A stretch of 46,742 nucleotides of DNA from Gammaproteobacteria bacterium (GCA_021773635.1 JAJFJV010000030.1:1-46742); one strand, 5' to 3'. Counted from the stretch's first letter, positions 9,343 through 17,878 are shown. The notes: generated by a model not told the origin, from the sequence alone. Translations and numbers: made by a program.

Positions 9343-9359
9343 TGTCATAAATTTTTACA
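9343..9359 (+). promoter_or_regulatory. 17-nt motif copy 1, candidate enhancer site
   Basis: TGTCATAAATTTTTACA. It shares TGTC-N2-AAA-N2-TTTACA (13 of 17 positions) with the copy at 9477, 134 bases further on. Both lie upstream of a -24/-12 promoter, the position expected for binding sites of a sigma-54 activator. Each has a TGT...ACA dyad at its ends. Confidence 0.5.
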
Positions 9360-9476
9360 CTTTATGCTGTTGAAAGGATGATCTATAAGCCATTGTTTAA
9401 AAACCATAAAACACCCACTAATCGCGGAGTAGCATGCCCATCACTCGAATCGGCGGGCCAAAAAGCACGTTAATTC

Positions 9477-9493
9477 TGTCGGAAAACTTTACA
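9477..9493 (+). promoter_or_regulatory. 17-nt motif copy 2, candidate enhancer site
   Basis: TGTCGGAAAACTTTACA, second copy of the motif seen at 9343. It ends 76 bases before the -24/-12 element, a usual distance for a bacterial enhancer-binding protein. The PrsR regulator of PEP-CTERM systems is a plausible binder, but no such gene is in the window. Confidence 0.55.
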
Positions 9494-9568
9494 GAGATTC
9501 ATCCAGGGATTTGGCATATGACTATGTCTGGCTCTTAACCATCTGAAAAATAAACTAAATTATCCGTC

Positions 9569-9583
9569 CGGCACAATTATTGC
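9569..9583 (+). promoter_or_regulatory. Sigma-54 (-24/-12) promoter
   Basis: CGGCACAATTATTGC: GG at 9570-9571 and GC at 9582-9583 with exactly ten bases between, matching the RpoN consensus TGGCAC-N5-TTGC apart from the first base. Transcription would start near 9595, about 29 bases before ATG 9624. PEP-CTERM genes are known to be controlled by RpoN with the PrsK/PrsR pair, which agrees. Confidence 0.8.
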
Positions 9584-9623
9584 GTTGTCTCATCCAGCAG
9601 ACATTTCAGAGAGAGAAAGACAA

Positions 9624-10412
9624 ATGAATACGTGGAAACTTTTGGGGAAAATCGCTGCTGTTTCGGGGCTGGCACTGGCAATCTCGGCGCCCTCCCAAGC
9701 CGCCATTTTTGACGTCACGGTCGATGGTAGCGATGCGATCTTTCTGGCGGGGCGTACGGACGTGGCTATTCCGGATGCCTCCCTGCCCTGGACCACAGGC
9801 ACCCACCTGATTCGCCATGGCGGGCCTACGCCTGAGGAAATCAAGGAGACTTTGCCGCCTTTTATCTCCGTTGCCGCAGGTGACGTAATCCGTGCCGCCG
9901 ACCCCGCAGTGGGCGGTATCAGCTTTTTCAACGGCTTTGGCGCTCCTTTCTTTGGTCCGGGGGGCAATGGCGTAAGTGGCAGCAACCTCACCTCCCTGGA
10001 CGGCATCAGCGGATATATAGGACCGCAGGGACCTCTAACCGGTGTTTTTCTGGACAGTTCGATTCCCAGCAGCGGGCCTGCCCCCACCACCCTCGACTTT
10101 TCCGGCTCAGGATTAGGCACGGATTTTCTTACCCTGACCCCGTTACTAGGTCAGGTGTTCTATATTGGAGACGGCCTCACCAGTAGCAATGTGTTTCAGG
10201 AATTTACCGCTCCGACTGGCGCTACACGCCTGTTTCTTGGTATTCCTGACGGTTTTGGTTTCGTCGGTGCTCCCGGTGCCTACGACGACAACGATGGTTC
10301 CTACCGCATACGTATCGGCGTTAATCAGGTGCCCTCGGTACCCGAGCCCGTTACCCTCGCGCTGCTTGGGCTGGGACTGGCCGGCCTGGGATTCAGCCGC
10401 CGACGCACTTAA
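9624..10412 (+). CDS. PEP-CTERM sorting domain-containing exported protein
   Basis: 262 residues from ATG 9624. This start puts a standard signal peptide at the N-terminus (MNTWKLLGKIAAVSGLALAI, cleavage after SQA) and has a purine-rich AGAGAGAAAGA ribosome site; the longer open frame would bury the signal peptide. The C-terminus has the full sorting tail: VPEP motif, a short hydrophobic helix (VTLALLGLGLAGLGF) and basic SRRRT. An exosortase (EpsH/XrtA-type, encoded elsewhere) would cleave at the PEP motif and sort the protein to the envelope or extracellular matrix. The middle part is rich in Gly, Pro and Asp, with no recognised fold. A sigma-54 promoter upstream and an intrinsic terminator downstream make it a single-gene unit. 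Confidence 0.93.
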   Translation: MNTWKLLGKIAAVSGLALAISAPSQAAIFDVTVDGSDAIFLAGRTDVAIPDASLPWTTGTHLIRHGGPTPEEIKETLPPFISVAAGDVIRAADPAVGGISFFNGFGAPFFGPGGNGVSGSNLTSLDGISGYIGPQGPLTGVFLDSSIPSSGPAPTTLDFSGSGLGTDFLTLTPLLGQVFYIGDGLTSSNVFQEFTAPTGATRLFLGIPDGFGFVGAPGAYDDNDGSYRIRIGVNQVPSVPEPVTLALLGLGLAGLGFSRRRT

Positions 10413-10431
10413 GCCCAGCAATATCAGGAAT

Positions 10432-10461
10432 AAAAAACCCGGGACCGTGCCGGGTTTTTTT
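10432..10461 (+). terminator. Rho-independent terminator after the PEP-CTERM gene
   Basis: AAAAAACCCGG - GACCGTG - CCGGGTTTTTT: a GC stem flanked by an A-run and a T-run, 20 bases after the stop codon. The symmetrical A/T runs could also serve the leftward nitroreductase transcript that ends at 10515. Confidence 0.9.
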
Positions 10462-10514
10462 ATGCAGGGTGATCACGGCTATTCCTGTAGGGCGTACACG
10501 GTGCGCCCTACAAT

Positions 10515-11117
10515 TTATCCGGCAAAGTTTGCCGGCGCGTCCCAGGTATCGGCAAATACTTGTGTCGCCAGTGTCCGGCGTTCCCGTGGTGCCCGCTCCT
10601 GTTGACTTGCCGCCCCCGGCAGGCTGTCCGGGTCCCCCAGATAGCCGATAGCAAACGCGGTAACCACATCGTAGTCCTCGGGGATCTGGTAACGCGATCG
10701 CGCCTCCTCGGGCAGGATGCCGGCCATGGCGTGTACGTAGAGTTCTAGTGCGCTGGCCTGCACCGTTAGCCCGCCGGTTGCCAGACCCAGATCGTGCCGG
10801 GCATGGGCATTGGGCTTGCCGTTATGGGCAAATGTTTTCTTTACTACGCCCAGCACCAGTACCGGGGCTGCTTTGGCCCAAGCCTGATTGGGTTCCACCA
10901 GGCACCCCAGCAGGCGTTCGAACTCGTTGGGCTGCTCGCGGGTGGCGACGATGAAGCGCCAGGGCTGTTCGTTGAAGCAGGAGGCCGCCCAGCGCGCCGC
11001 TTCAAAGAGGGCGCCGAGTGTTTCAGGGGCGACCGTTCGGTCCGCGAAGGCTCGCGGGCTCCAGCGGCTGGCCAGCAGTTCATGGATGGGGTAACGGGTT
11101 TCGGCCTGTTTACTCAT
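10515..11117 (-). CDS. Nitroreductase family protein (FMN oxidoreductase)
   Basis: 200 residues. The N-terminal RWSPRAFADRTV motif is the FMN-phosphate binding segment of nitroreductases. AARWAASCFNEQPWRFIV follows, then the central GLATGGLTVQASALEL helix and the C-terminal IGYLGDP block. These proteins reduce nitro groups, quinones or flavins with NAD(P)H. A ribosome site GGAG lies upstream of ATG 11117. It has no operon partner, since the pirin gene downstream of its promoter region runs the same way but is 101 bases away. Confidence 0.93.
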   Translation of the reverse strand: MSKQAETRYPIHELLASRWSPRAFADRTVAPETLGALFEAARWAASCFNEQPWRFIVATREQPNEFERLLGCLVEPNQAWAKAAPVLVLGVVKKTFAHNGKPNAHARHDLGLATGGLTVQASALELYVHAMAGILPEEARSRYQIPEDYDVVTAFAIGYLGDPDSLPGAASQQERAPRERRTLATQVFADTWDAPANFAG

Positions 11118-11218
11118 GGGTAAATGCTCCTTCGGTTACGGCGTCAGCTTACAGCTGGACGGTTGCACACCGGCAAAGAAAAATATCGGGGACATCACGA
11201 CGCTGGCCGCGCACTGCC

Positions 11219-12112
11219 TCAAGCCAGCACACCATCGCGATAATCACGTAGGGCCTGTTCGATCTCCTCACGCGTATTCATTACGAAGGGACCGTGCCGC
11301 ACCACCGGTTCGTTCAGTGGCGCTCCGGCCAGCAACAGCAGTTCCACCGGCCCTTCCTCCCCTTTGTCCACCGCCAAAGAAACCGCCTCACCCGCTCCAA
11401 AAAATACTGTCTGCCCCTCGCGCACCCGTGTTTCTGTGGGTCCGGCCAGCAGCTCGCCCCCAAAGACATAGGCGAAGGCTTGCTCGTCAACAGCAAGCGG
11501 CTGCACGTGGCAGGCGCCTGGCTGGAGCGTGAAATGCAGATAGGTGATGGGAATGACCGTGTCGATGACCGCCCGAGTACCCAGCGCTTTTCCGGCGATG
11601 ACCCTTACTTTTACCGTGCCATCGGCATTACGGGCTGCGGGAATCCCTGCCGCAGGGATATCCTGGTAGCGCGGAGCCATCATCTTGTGTGAGGCGGGCA
11701 GATTCACCCAAAGCTGAAAGCCGTGCAGCACACCACCGCGGGCACGGAAATCCGGATCAGGCAACTCCGAGTGGATGATGCCGGAGCCCGCGGTCATCCA
11801 TTGCACATCGCCTGGCCCCAGCTCGCCCCGGTTTCCGGCTGAATCCCGATGCTGCATCTTGCCGGCAAGCAGGTAGGTCACTGCCTCGAAGCCTCGATGC
11901 GGGTGGTCAGGGGCACCGAGGGCCTCCCCGGGCGGCCAATTCACCGGCCCCATATGATCCAGCAGCAAAAATGGGTCATATGACGACAGCGATGCGGTAG
12001 GAAAAGGTCGGCGGACCGGGAAGCCGCCCCCCTCCAGCAGTGACTGCGCGTCAATCACCTGGGTGACCGAACGTAAAGTTGGTGCCTGCTCATTCATTCC
12101 GGATGTGTGCAT
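11219..12112 (-). CDS. Pirin family protein
   Basis: 297 residues with the two-cupin layout of pirins. The N-terminal cupin has the metal-binding pattern HPHRGFEAVTYLLAGKMQHRDSAGN and GDVQWMTAGSGIIHSE, with His and Glu ligands visible. The C-terminal cupin is PGACHVQPLAVDEQAFAYVFGGEL. Bacterial pirins include quercetinases and redox-sensitive regulators of metabolism. ATG 12112 has a strong GGGAGGG site; an in-frame ATG at 12097 is possible. The gene is divergent from a LysR-type regulator, a standard arrangement for the regulator's target. Confidence 0.94.
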   Translation of the reverse strand: MHTSGMNEQAPTLRSVTQVIDAQSLLEGGGFPVRRPFPTASLSSYDPFLLLDHMGPVNWPPGEALGAPDHPHRGFEAVTYLLAGKMQHRDSAGNRGELGPGDVQWMTAGSGIIHSELPDPDFRARGGVLHGFQLWVNLPASHKMMAPRYQDIPAAGIPAARNADGTVKVRVIAGKALGTRAVIDTVIPITYLHFTLQPGACHVQPLAVDEQAFAYVFGGELLAGPTETRVREGQTVFFGAGEAVSLAVDKGEEGPVELLLLAGAPLNEPVVRHGPFVMNTREEIEQALRDYRDGVLA

Positions 12113-12219
12113 CTTGCCCTCCCCGCCGCTTCCAGCGCCGCTAAATACTGTTCAAAACGTGGAAAGCAGCGTATATCTTGCCTAATTACAAAACAATTAT
12201 AGAATCCTGCAGACCGCTA

Positions 12220-12233
12220 TTGCATAATTGCAA
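12220..12233 (+). promoter_or_regulatory. Palindrome at the LysR gene start (candidate operator)
   Basis: TTGCA-TAAT-TGCAA, a perfect 5-bp-arm dyad ending two bases before ATG 12236 and containing CATAAT, a possible -10 element. A site here would suit autoregulation by the LysR protein. No ribosome site is seen before the ATG, so the mRNA might be leaderless. Confidence 0.45.
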
Positions 12234-12235
12234 AC

Positions 12236-13141
12236 ATGGCCAATTGGGAAGACCTTCGTTTTTTTGGCGCCATCGCCCGCGCCGGAAGTCTCTCCGGAGC
12301 AGCCCGCGAGCTCAAGGTTAACCACTCCACCGTTTTTCGGCGCCTGAACGCGCTTGAATCCAGTCTCGGGGTACGCCTATTCGATCGCCTGCAGGGACGT
12401 TATGTGCTGACCGCCGCTGGCGAGTCCATGGGTGCGGGTGTAGAACGGGTACATAACGAGATTGATACACTGGAGCGCCAGATGCTCGGGCAAGACCATC
12501 AGCTGGCAGGCGAGATACGCCTCGCCACCACGGATGCCCTGGCACAAAACTATCTACAGCCCCATCTGCTCGACTTCCACCAACGCTATCCGCGGGTACG
12601 CATCGAGCTGCTGTGCTCAAACCTGTTTTTTGACCTCTCCAAACGCGAGGCAGACATTGCCCTGCGGCCCACCAATGATCCGCCCGGGCATCTGATTGGA
12701 AGGGAGCTCGCCCGCAGTGGCTGGGCGGTCTACGGAGCACCTGCTTACCTGGATGGTCGTGATCCACCCCGCGAAGAGGCAGACCTCAAGGCCCATACAC
12801 TGATTGCCGGTGACAGCAGCCTCGGGGCCATCCCAGCTAACCGCTGGCTCCAAAGCTTGGCAGGAGAGGCCATCGCCATGCAGGCCGACAGCTTTGTAAC
12901 CCAGTGGAGCGCAGTTCGAGCGGGCTTCGGGCTGGCAGTGCTCCCCTGCGCATTGGGGGACCAGAGTCCGGAACTCAGACGAGTGCTCGGTCCCATTAGG
13001 GAGCTGGAAACCGGCCTCTGGTTACTGACTCACCCCGATCTTCGCCAAACCACCAGAATTCGTACTTTCGTGGCCTGGCTGGGTGCGGCGGTCATCAAGG
13101 ACCGGGCATTATTTTCCGGAGAGATGGCGGATCCAGCCTGA
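12236..13141 (+). CDS. LysR family transcriptional regulator
   Basis: 301 residues. The N-terminal winged helix-turn-helix is clear (WEDLRFFGAIARAGSLSGAA then LKVNHSTVFRRLNALESSLGVRLFDR). A linker helix follows, and an effector-binding domain starts near residue 90 (GEIRLATTDALAQNYLQPHL). The WEDLRFF start is typical of the LysR subgroup that regulates divergent pirin or nitroreductase-type genes. It probably controls the pirin gene 124 bases away; the effector is unknown. Confidence 0.94.
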   Translation: MANWEDLRFFGAIARAGSLSGAARELKVNHSTVFRRLNALESSLGVRLFDRLQGRYVLTAAGESMGAGVERVHNEIDTLERQMLGQDHQLAGEIRLATTDALAQNYLQPHLLDFHQRYPRVRIELLCSNLFFDLSKREADIALRPTNDPPGHLIGRELARSGWAVYGAPAYLDGRDPPREEADLKAHTLIAGDSSLGAIPANRWLQSLAGEAIAMQADSFVTQWSAVRAGFGLAVLPCALGDQSPELRRVLGPIRELETGLWLLTHPDLRQTTRIRTFVAWLGAAVIKDRALFSGEMADPA

Positions 13142-13175
13142 AATTCGAGGTTACGGGTCAACTGCGAATACACTA

Positions 13176-13760
13176 TCAACCCTGTATCAGCTCATTGACC
13201 TCCGCATGGCGAAAGCAATCTGTCGTGTGGTCATTCACCATACCCACGGCTTGCATAAAAGCATAACAAATGGTCGGGCCAACGAACTTGAAACCACGTT
13301 TTTTCAAGGCCTTGCTCATAGCGTCGGATTCCGGTGTGGAAACGGGAATATTCCCCAACGTTGCCCAGCTGTTAACAAGCGGCTTGCCACCCACGAACTG
13401 CCACAAATAGTTGCTCAAGCTGTAACCTTCGTCCTGTAAGGCAAGACAGGCGCGGGCATTCACTATGGTGGCGTTGACCTTCAGACGATTGCGCACGATA
13501 CCGGCATCACCGAGTAGTGCCGAAACTTTATTCATATCGTAGCGGGCAATTTTTTCCACATCGAAGTGGTCGAAAAGCCGCCGGTAATTCTCACGTTTTT
13601 TTAAAATCGTGTACCAGCTCAGGCCCGCCTGCGCCCCCTCCAGAATCAACATCTCGAACAGGTGCCGATCGTCATATACCGGAACACCCCACTCATCATC
13701 GTGATATTGGAGATATAGCGCACTGCCGTCATCGACCCATGCACATCGATTAGTGGTCAT
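13176..13760 (-). CDS. tag: DNA-3-methyladenine glycosylase I
   Basis: 194 residues from ATG 13760; the longer frame to 13811 adds residues with no family match. The N-terminus RCAWVDDGSALYLQYHDDEWGVP and C-terminus KALKKRGFKFVGPTICYAFMQAVGMVNDHTTDC match E. coli Tag closely. They include the four zinc ligands: Cys and His near the N-terminus (RCAW, YHDDEW) and His and Cys in NDHTTDC. GLSWYTILKKRENYR is the DNA-binding and catalytic region. The protein removes 3-methyladenine from alkylated DNA. It converges on the LysR gene. Confidence 0.96.
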   Translation of the reverse strand: MTTNRCAWVDDGSALYLQYHDDEWGVPVYDDRHLFEMLILEGAQAGLSWYTILKKRENYRRLFDHFDVEKIARYDMNKVSALLGDAGIVRNRLKVNATIVNARACLALQDEGYSLSNYLWQFVGGKPLVNSWATLGNIPVSTPESDAMSKALKKRGFKFVGPTICYAFMQAVGMVNDHTTDCFRHAEVNELIQG

Positions 13761-13899
13761 ACAGTTTCCCGTATTCGTATGGACCAGATCGTCCTGGGTC
13801 TCTCCAGCCATTGTGCCGCAGCACTCCCGTGGGGGCAGAGAAACCAGTTATATAGAACAGCCGGTCAGCGCATCTCACTATTGTTCAACCTGCGACACG

Positions 13900-14292
13900 T
13901 TAATTATCGGGCATCTCAACGTAGGTAATCATTGACAAGGTTGCTCCCTGGGGATCCTGGATTACGCAAAAGCGGCCAATACTCGGAATATCCGTTGGCG
14001 GGACCACTAATTTCCCACCGAGTTGCTGTACCTTTAGTGCAGAAGCATCGACGTTATCGACCGTAACATAGCCGCCCCACTGTGGAGCCATACCATCAAG
14101 CTCTGGCGGAATAGCCATGATTCCGCCAACTTCTTTATCGCCTGCCTTGACCATCGTATAGCGCATATTGAGCTCCATATCCTCCGTGGACCAACCCAAT
14201 AGTTCTTCGTAGAACGATTTTGCGCCGGCCACATCAGTGGTCATCAATTCATTCCAGCTAAATGCACCGTGTTGTTTCATGGCGTCGGTCAT
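13900..14292 (-). CDS. VOC family protein (glyoxalase/bleomycin-resistance fold)
   Basis: 130 residues with one VOC module pair: FSWNELMTTDVAGAKSFYEELLGW at the start, a central AIPPELDGMAPQWGGYVTVDNVDA, and C-terminal FCVIQDPQGATLSMI. Proteins of this type in the CFP30/hydroxylase-like group often have unknown substrates. AGGAG eight bases before ATG 14292 supports the start. It is not in an obvious operon; tag ends 108 bases upstream of it in the same direction. Confidence 0.9.
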   Translation of the reverse strand: MTDAMKQHGAFSWNELMTTDVAGAKSFYEELLGWSTEDMELNMRYTMVKAGDKEVGGIMAIPPELDGMAPQWGGYVTVDNVDASALKVQQLGGKLVVPPTDIPSIGRFCVIQDPQGATLSMITYVEMPDN

Positions 14293-14411
14293 CGCTTCAC
14301 TCCTGATTGGTTTTCCGAATGCCGAAAAGAGACTGCAACAGGGCTACTGACAGCATAGTGTCAGGAGGCTTTCAGTATTTTGATTCATGTCCCGACAGTC
14401 CTCCGGCCACG

Positions 14412-15323
14412 TTAATTTTTCCTGGATAAATCCTCATACAGGATTTGAACGAACTGATTTGCAGAGAGGAATCCATCGGCCCATTCAGAATCAAAGTCTT
14501 TTGATGGAGCAAGATCCTGAATTTCCTTCAAGGTCTTTCCATCCGAAATATAAGCACTGACCCGGTCCCGCATTGCCTCCAACATCTCTACATACAGGGC
14601 AAACTCCGCCCTGTTGGACAGAGGGCCATGTCCCGGGATCACCTTCGTATCATCGTCGATGATCGAGAGCATATGTTTGGCAGCTTCGATCACACCCTCC
14701 ACCGAACCATCAGATGACATATCAATGAAGGGGTAAAATCCCGAGAAATAGATATCTCCCGTGTGGATCACATTTTCCTTTTTGAAGAACACGACGGCAT
14801 CTCCGTCCGTATGCGCATTTGGCACATGGTAGATATGAGCTTCATCACCATTGAGATGAAAGTTAATGTCCCGGGTAAAGGTGATGACTGGCAGGGCGTT
14901 TTTCGGGGCGGCGGGGACCGTTTTGTTAAAGAACTCAATCATCTGATCCGTACTCATTCGTCGACGGACATTCTCATGGGCCACGATAACCGTACCGGCC
15001 CCACCGAAATTTTCATTGCCACCCACATGATCAAAGTGCCAGTGAGTATTGATGACAAAACGAATCTTCCTGTCGCTGATTTTCGAAATCGAAGCCCTTA
15101 TTTTCTCCGTAAGCGGCGCGAACTGGTCATCGATCAGAAAGATCCCATCCTCGCCAACGGAGACCCCGATATTTCCACCCTGACCTTGAAGCATGTAGAT
15201 GTGCTCTGACACTTGTTCAGATGTTATCTGAACCTTGTCAAAGTCCTGGGCATATATGGCTGGCGCAGTTAGTACAGTGGCAACGATAAAACCAAGACAA
15301 CTCGACAATCGACGGAAACGCAT
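14412..15323 (-). CDS. MBL-fold metallohydrolase, exported
   Basis: 303 residues from ATG 15323, which has an AAGGA site; a TTG one codon earlier is less likely. The signal peptide covers about residues 1-25 (ends AIYAQ). The metallo-beta-lactamase motif THWHFDHVGGN supplies HxHxDH, with further ligand candidates in NAHTDGDAVV and IPGHGPLS. The layout resembles periplasmic class-B-like hydrolases related to quinoprotein-associated SoxH or cyclase-like groups, so a beta-lactam substrate is not implied. It follows the MocR regulator gene on the same strand by 84 bases. Confidence 0.9.
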   Translation of the reverse strand: MRFRRLSSCLGFIVATVLTAPAIYAQDFDKVQITSEQVSEHIYMLQGQGGNIGVSVGEDGIFLIDDQFAPLTEKIRASISKISDRKIRFVINTHWHFDHVGGNENFGGAGTVIVAHENVRRRMSTDQMIEFFNKTVPAAPKNALPVITFTRDINFHLNGDEAHIYHVPNAHTDGDAVVFFKKENVIHTGDIYFSGFYPFIDMSSDGSVEGVIEAAKHMLSIIDDDTKVIPGHGPLSNRAEFALYVEMLEAMRDRVSAYISDGKTLKEIQDLAPSKDFDSEWADGFLSANQFVQILYEDLSRKN

Positions 15324-15410
15324 CAATTAATTCCTTTTTGTAATTCATTTTATGGACATCACCGAAAGCAGTTTGTTCACAAATGAAACCTTCCACTAAT
15401 CGCAGACAAG

Positions 15411-16826
15411 CTAAAGCATTCTTGAAAGCAACTTCCCAAGCTTCTCAATTGCCTGCTCCCGGCCCTCATTCCAGTCGAGCGCATAGTTGATCCGAATATG
15501 ATTTCGGAATCTGTTTTTTGGTGAGAACAAGGGGCCGGGTGTAATGCTTATACGCTGGGCCATGGCCTGGTGGTAAAGAGTCATTGCATCTGCATTCCCG
15601 GGCAGTTCAACCCACGCCAGAAATCCGCCTTCCGGACGGGTTACGCGTGTTCCTTCCGGGAAATAGCGGGCGATAAGATTGATACAGATATCCCGGTTCC
15701 GGCGATACTGGCTACGCATGCTTCTCAGGTGGCGATCGTAGCCGCCGTTTTCCAGATAATCCGCGACCGCAACCTGGGGCAACGTGGCAGTCGCCATGCT
15801 GGTTACCAGCTTCAGGTGCTCTATCTTCTGGAAATACCGACCCGGGCTGGTCCAGCCTACCCGCAGACCAGGCTCAAGTGTTTTGGAAACCGAGGAACAA
15901 AGCATTACGCGTCCATCCTGGTCCCAGGACTTTATCGTCCGTGGTCGTGATGGGCCGTAGCCGAGTTCCCCGTACAAATCATCCTCAATGAGGGGCAGAT
16001 CCTTTTTCTCCAGCAAGCGCGCGAGGGCTTCCTTTTTATCATCCGGCATACAGTAACCCAGGGGATTGCTGAAAGCCGGCGTCAATACACAGGCCTTGAT
16101 AGGCCATTGTTCCGTAGCAAGTTCGAGGGCCTCGAGGCTGATCCCCTTGAGTGGATGGGTAGGAATCTCCAATGCCTTCATGCCCAGAGACTCTATCGCC
16201 TGCAGGACGCCGTAAAAACTGGGCGACTCAATGGCAACCGTATCACCGGGCGCGGCAACTGCTCGCAGACACAGTACCAGTGCCTCCTGGCAACCATTGG
16301 TAATGATGACTTCGTCCGGACTGACTGAGCATCCTGCATCCACCGCACGGCGCGCGATCTGCAATCTCAGCTCCGGTAAACCGGGAGGAAAAGCATAGCT
16401 TGCATTGCGGTTACGGGGGCTGCGCGCAGCCCGGGCGAGCATCCGGTGTACCCGGCCGATGGCAGGGGCCGTGGTATTGGGCAAGGCTGCACCAAACTGA
16501 ATCATGTCCGGTGCCTCAATGGCCTGAACCACCTCCATCACGAGCCCACTGACTGTCACCTCGGCGGGTGAAAAAACCGGCTTCGACATGGTGGGCGGAG
16601 GTGGCATGTGGACCGGTTGACTCACGAAATAACCGGATTGGGGGCGCGCCTCAATCAGCCGCTGATCCTGTAGTTGTCCGTAGGCCTGAAGCACGGTGGA
16701 TGCACTGACACCGAGTTGACTGCGCTGGTGACGCACAGACGGCAGGCGGTCTCCCGGACGATAAAGGCCCTGGCCGATCTGCTCCCTTATTCCGCTCGCA
16801 ATTCTTTCGTAAAGTGTTTCAGGCAT
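15411..16826 (-). CDS. MocR/PdxR-like GntR-aminotransferase transcriptional regulator
   Basis: 471 residues from ATG 16826, where the GntR winged helix-turn-helix starts (MPETLYERIASGIREQIGQG, PGDRLPSVRHQRSQLGVSAST). It is followed by a fold-type I aminotransferase domain (residues about 95-470) with PLP-site motifs: NGCQEALVL, PAFSNPLGY, EDDLYGEL and the Schiff-base Lys in SSVSKTLEPGLRVGW. Such proteins sense PLP or amino-acid derivatives and regulate a neighbouring gene. The divergent DMT transporter is the likely target, and repeated half-sites lie between them. Confidence 0.95.
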   Translation of the reverse strand: MPETLYERIASGIREQIGQGLYRPGDRLPSVRHQRSQLGVSASTVLQAYGQLQDQRLIEARPQSGYFVSQPVHMPPPPTMSKPVFSPAEVTVSGLVMEVVQAIEAPDMIQFGAALPNTTAPAIGRVHRMLARAARSPRNRNASYAFPPGLPELRLQIARRAVDAGCSVSPDEVIITNGCQEALVLCLRAVAAPGDTVAIESPSFYGVLQAIESLGMKALEIPTHPLKGISLEALELATEQWPIKACVLTPAFSNPLGYCMPDDKKEALARLLEKKDLPLIEDDLYGELGYGPSRPRTIKSWDQDGRVMLCSSVSKTLEPGLRVGWTSPGRYFQKIEHLKLVTSMATATLPQVAVADYLENGGYDRHLRSMRSQYRRNRDICINLIARYFPEGTRVTRPEGGFLAWVELPGNADAMTLYHQAMAQRISITPGPLFSPKNRFRNHIRINYALDWNEGREQAIEKLGKLLSRML

Positions 16827-16863
16827 CCTGATAACCAGAACAATTAGCGCTTGATTGTGCCCT

Positions 16864-16923
16864 AACAGATGAGATAACCCCCATCTGTTCTGCCTATTTA
16901 TACGATTTATTGAATCTGTACTG
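16864..16923. promoter_or_regulatory. Candidate MocR operator: repeated ATCTGT half-sites
   Basis: An inverted repeat AACAGATG (16864-16871) / CATCTGTT (16882-16889) with a 10-base spacer, plus a direct repeat ATCTGTTCTG (16883-16892) and ATCTGTACTG (16914-16923) exactly 31 bases, about three helical turns, apart. MocR regulators are known to bind direct repeats between themselves and a divergent target. Confidence 0.6.
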
Positions 16924-16984
16924 CTATCAATATCCCCGATAGCCTGATAACCGTCAACTGCCAGTTCCCACAACGGAGACGGAC

Positions 16985-17878
16985 GTGGCCCGATTCAGAT
17001 TAATGAGATCGATGCAAAATCAGGAAGCCCGGGGATGGTTGCTGGGTTTTATCGGCATGCTCGGCTTCAGCCAAACCCTGGCCGCCACCCGCATTGCCGT
17101 TACTTACCTGGACCCGGCCCTGGTTGGCCTGGGACGGGTCTGTGTAGCCGCCTTGCCTGCGGCATTGCTGCTCCTTGTATACGGTTCGCCACGACTAGCC
17201 GGACGGCAATGGTGCAGCCTGGCCATAGTGGTACTCGGCGTCGGATTGGGATTCCCGCTCTTTTCAGCGCTCGGTATGCGCGATCTTTCTGCCTCGGCGG
17301 GCAGCATACTCATCGCCATACTGCCCATGGTGACTGCAGTGGTATCCCGGTTTATCAGCAATGAACGCCCTTCGCGTGGCTTCTGGATCACCGCGCTGAC
17401 CGGAACCGCCGTGGTCACCACCTTTGCACTCCGGCAGGGTGACGGCCAATTGCATGCTGGCAGTGCCAGCCTGCTGTTGGCGGCCGTGCTCGCCGGGGCT
17501 GGCTACGCCGAGGGCGGCCGGCTTGCGCGGGAGATTGGTGGATGGCGGGTCATCTGCTGGGCTGTTGTGCTTGCAGCGCCCGTCGCTTTGATATTCATCG
17601 TGCTTTTTGCGGAACTTCCGGCTTCTGCCTGGCTTGGTTTTGCCTATGTCGCCCTCATCAGCCAGCTATTTGGCTTCTTCGCCTGGTACCAGGGGCTCGC
17701 ACTGGCGGGGATCGCGCGGGTGAGCCAACTGCAGCTGCTGATGCCTTTCCTGGGCCTGCTGGGTGCTGCCTTGCTACTGGATGAAGCCCTGAGCCTGGAG
17801 TATTTCCTCTTCGCCGGCGCGGTTATCCTTATCGTGTCACTGAATCGCCGTATGAAGGTCCAGGTGGTCGGACGGTGA
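16985..17878 (+). CDS. DMT family transporter (EamA domains)
   Basis: 297 residues and about ten hydrophobic helices in two EamA halves (about 17-150 and 160-292). GTG 16985 has a GGAGA site; ATG 17003 is an alternative. EamA transporters of this kind export amino acids or other metabolites. Its position opposite a MocR regulator suggests a substrate linked to amino-acid or PLP metabolism. It is a single gene; the following membrane protein gene converges on it. Confidence 0.93.
   Translation: MARFRLMRSMQNQEARGWLLGFIGMLGFSQTLAATRIAVTYLDPALVGLGRVCVAALPAALLLLVYGSPRLAGRQWCSLAIVVLGVGLGFPLFSALGMRDLSASAGSILIAILPMVTAVVSRFISNERPSRGFWITALTGTAVVTTFALRQGDGQLHAGSASLLLAAVLAGAGYAEGGRLAREIGGWRVICWAVVLAAPVALIFIVLFAELPASAWLGFAYVALISQLFGFFAWYQGLALAGIARVSQLQLLMPFLGLLGAALLLDEALSLEYFLFAGAVILIVSLNRRMKVQVVGR

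Larger units (their letters stand above)
9201..9568. other. Intergenic region upstream of the PEP-CTERM gene
   Basis: AT-rich stretch without coding potential. It separates the leftward hydrolase-OsmC gene from the rightward PEP-CTERM gene and therefore carries both promoters. It contains two copies of a 17-nt motif (9343-9359 and 9477-9493), annotated separately. Confidence 0.7.

Noticed and set aside
14412-15323. Antibiotic-resistance beta-lactamase.
   Set aside because: Only the general HxHxDH fold motif is present; the rest does not resemble B1-B3 resistance enzymes by eye, and the fold has many other functions.
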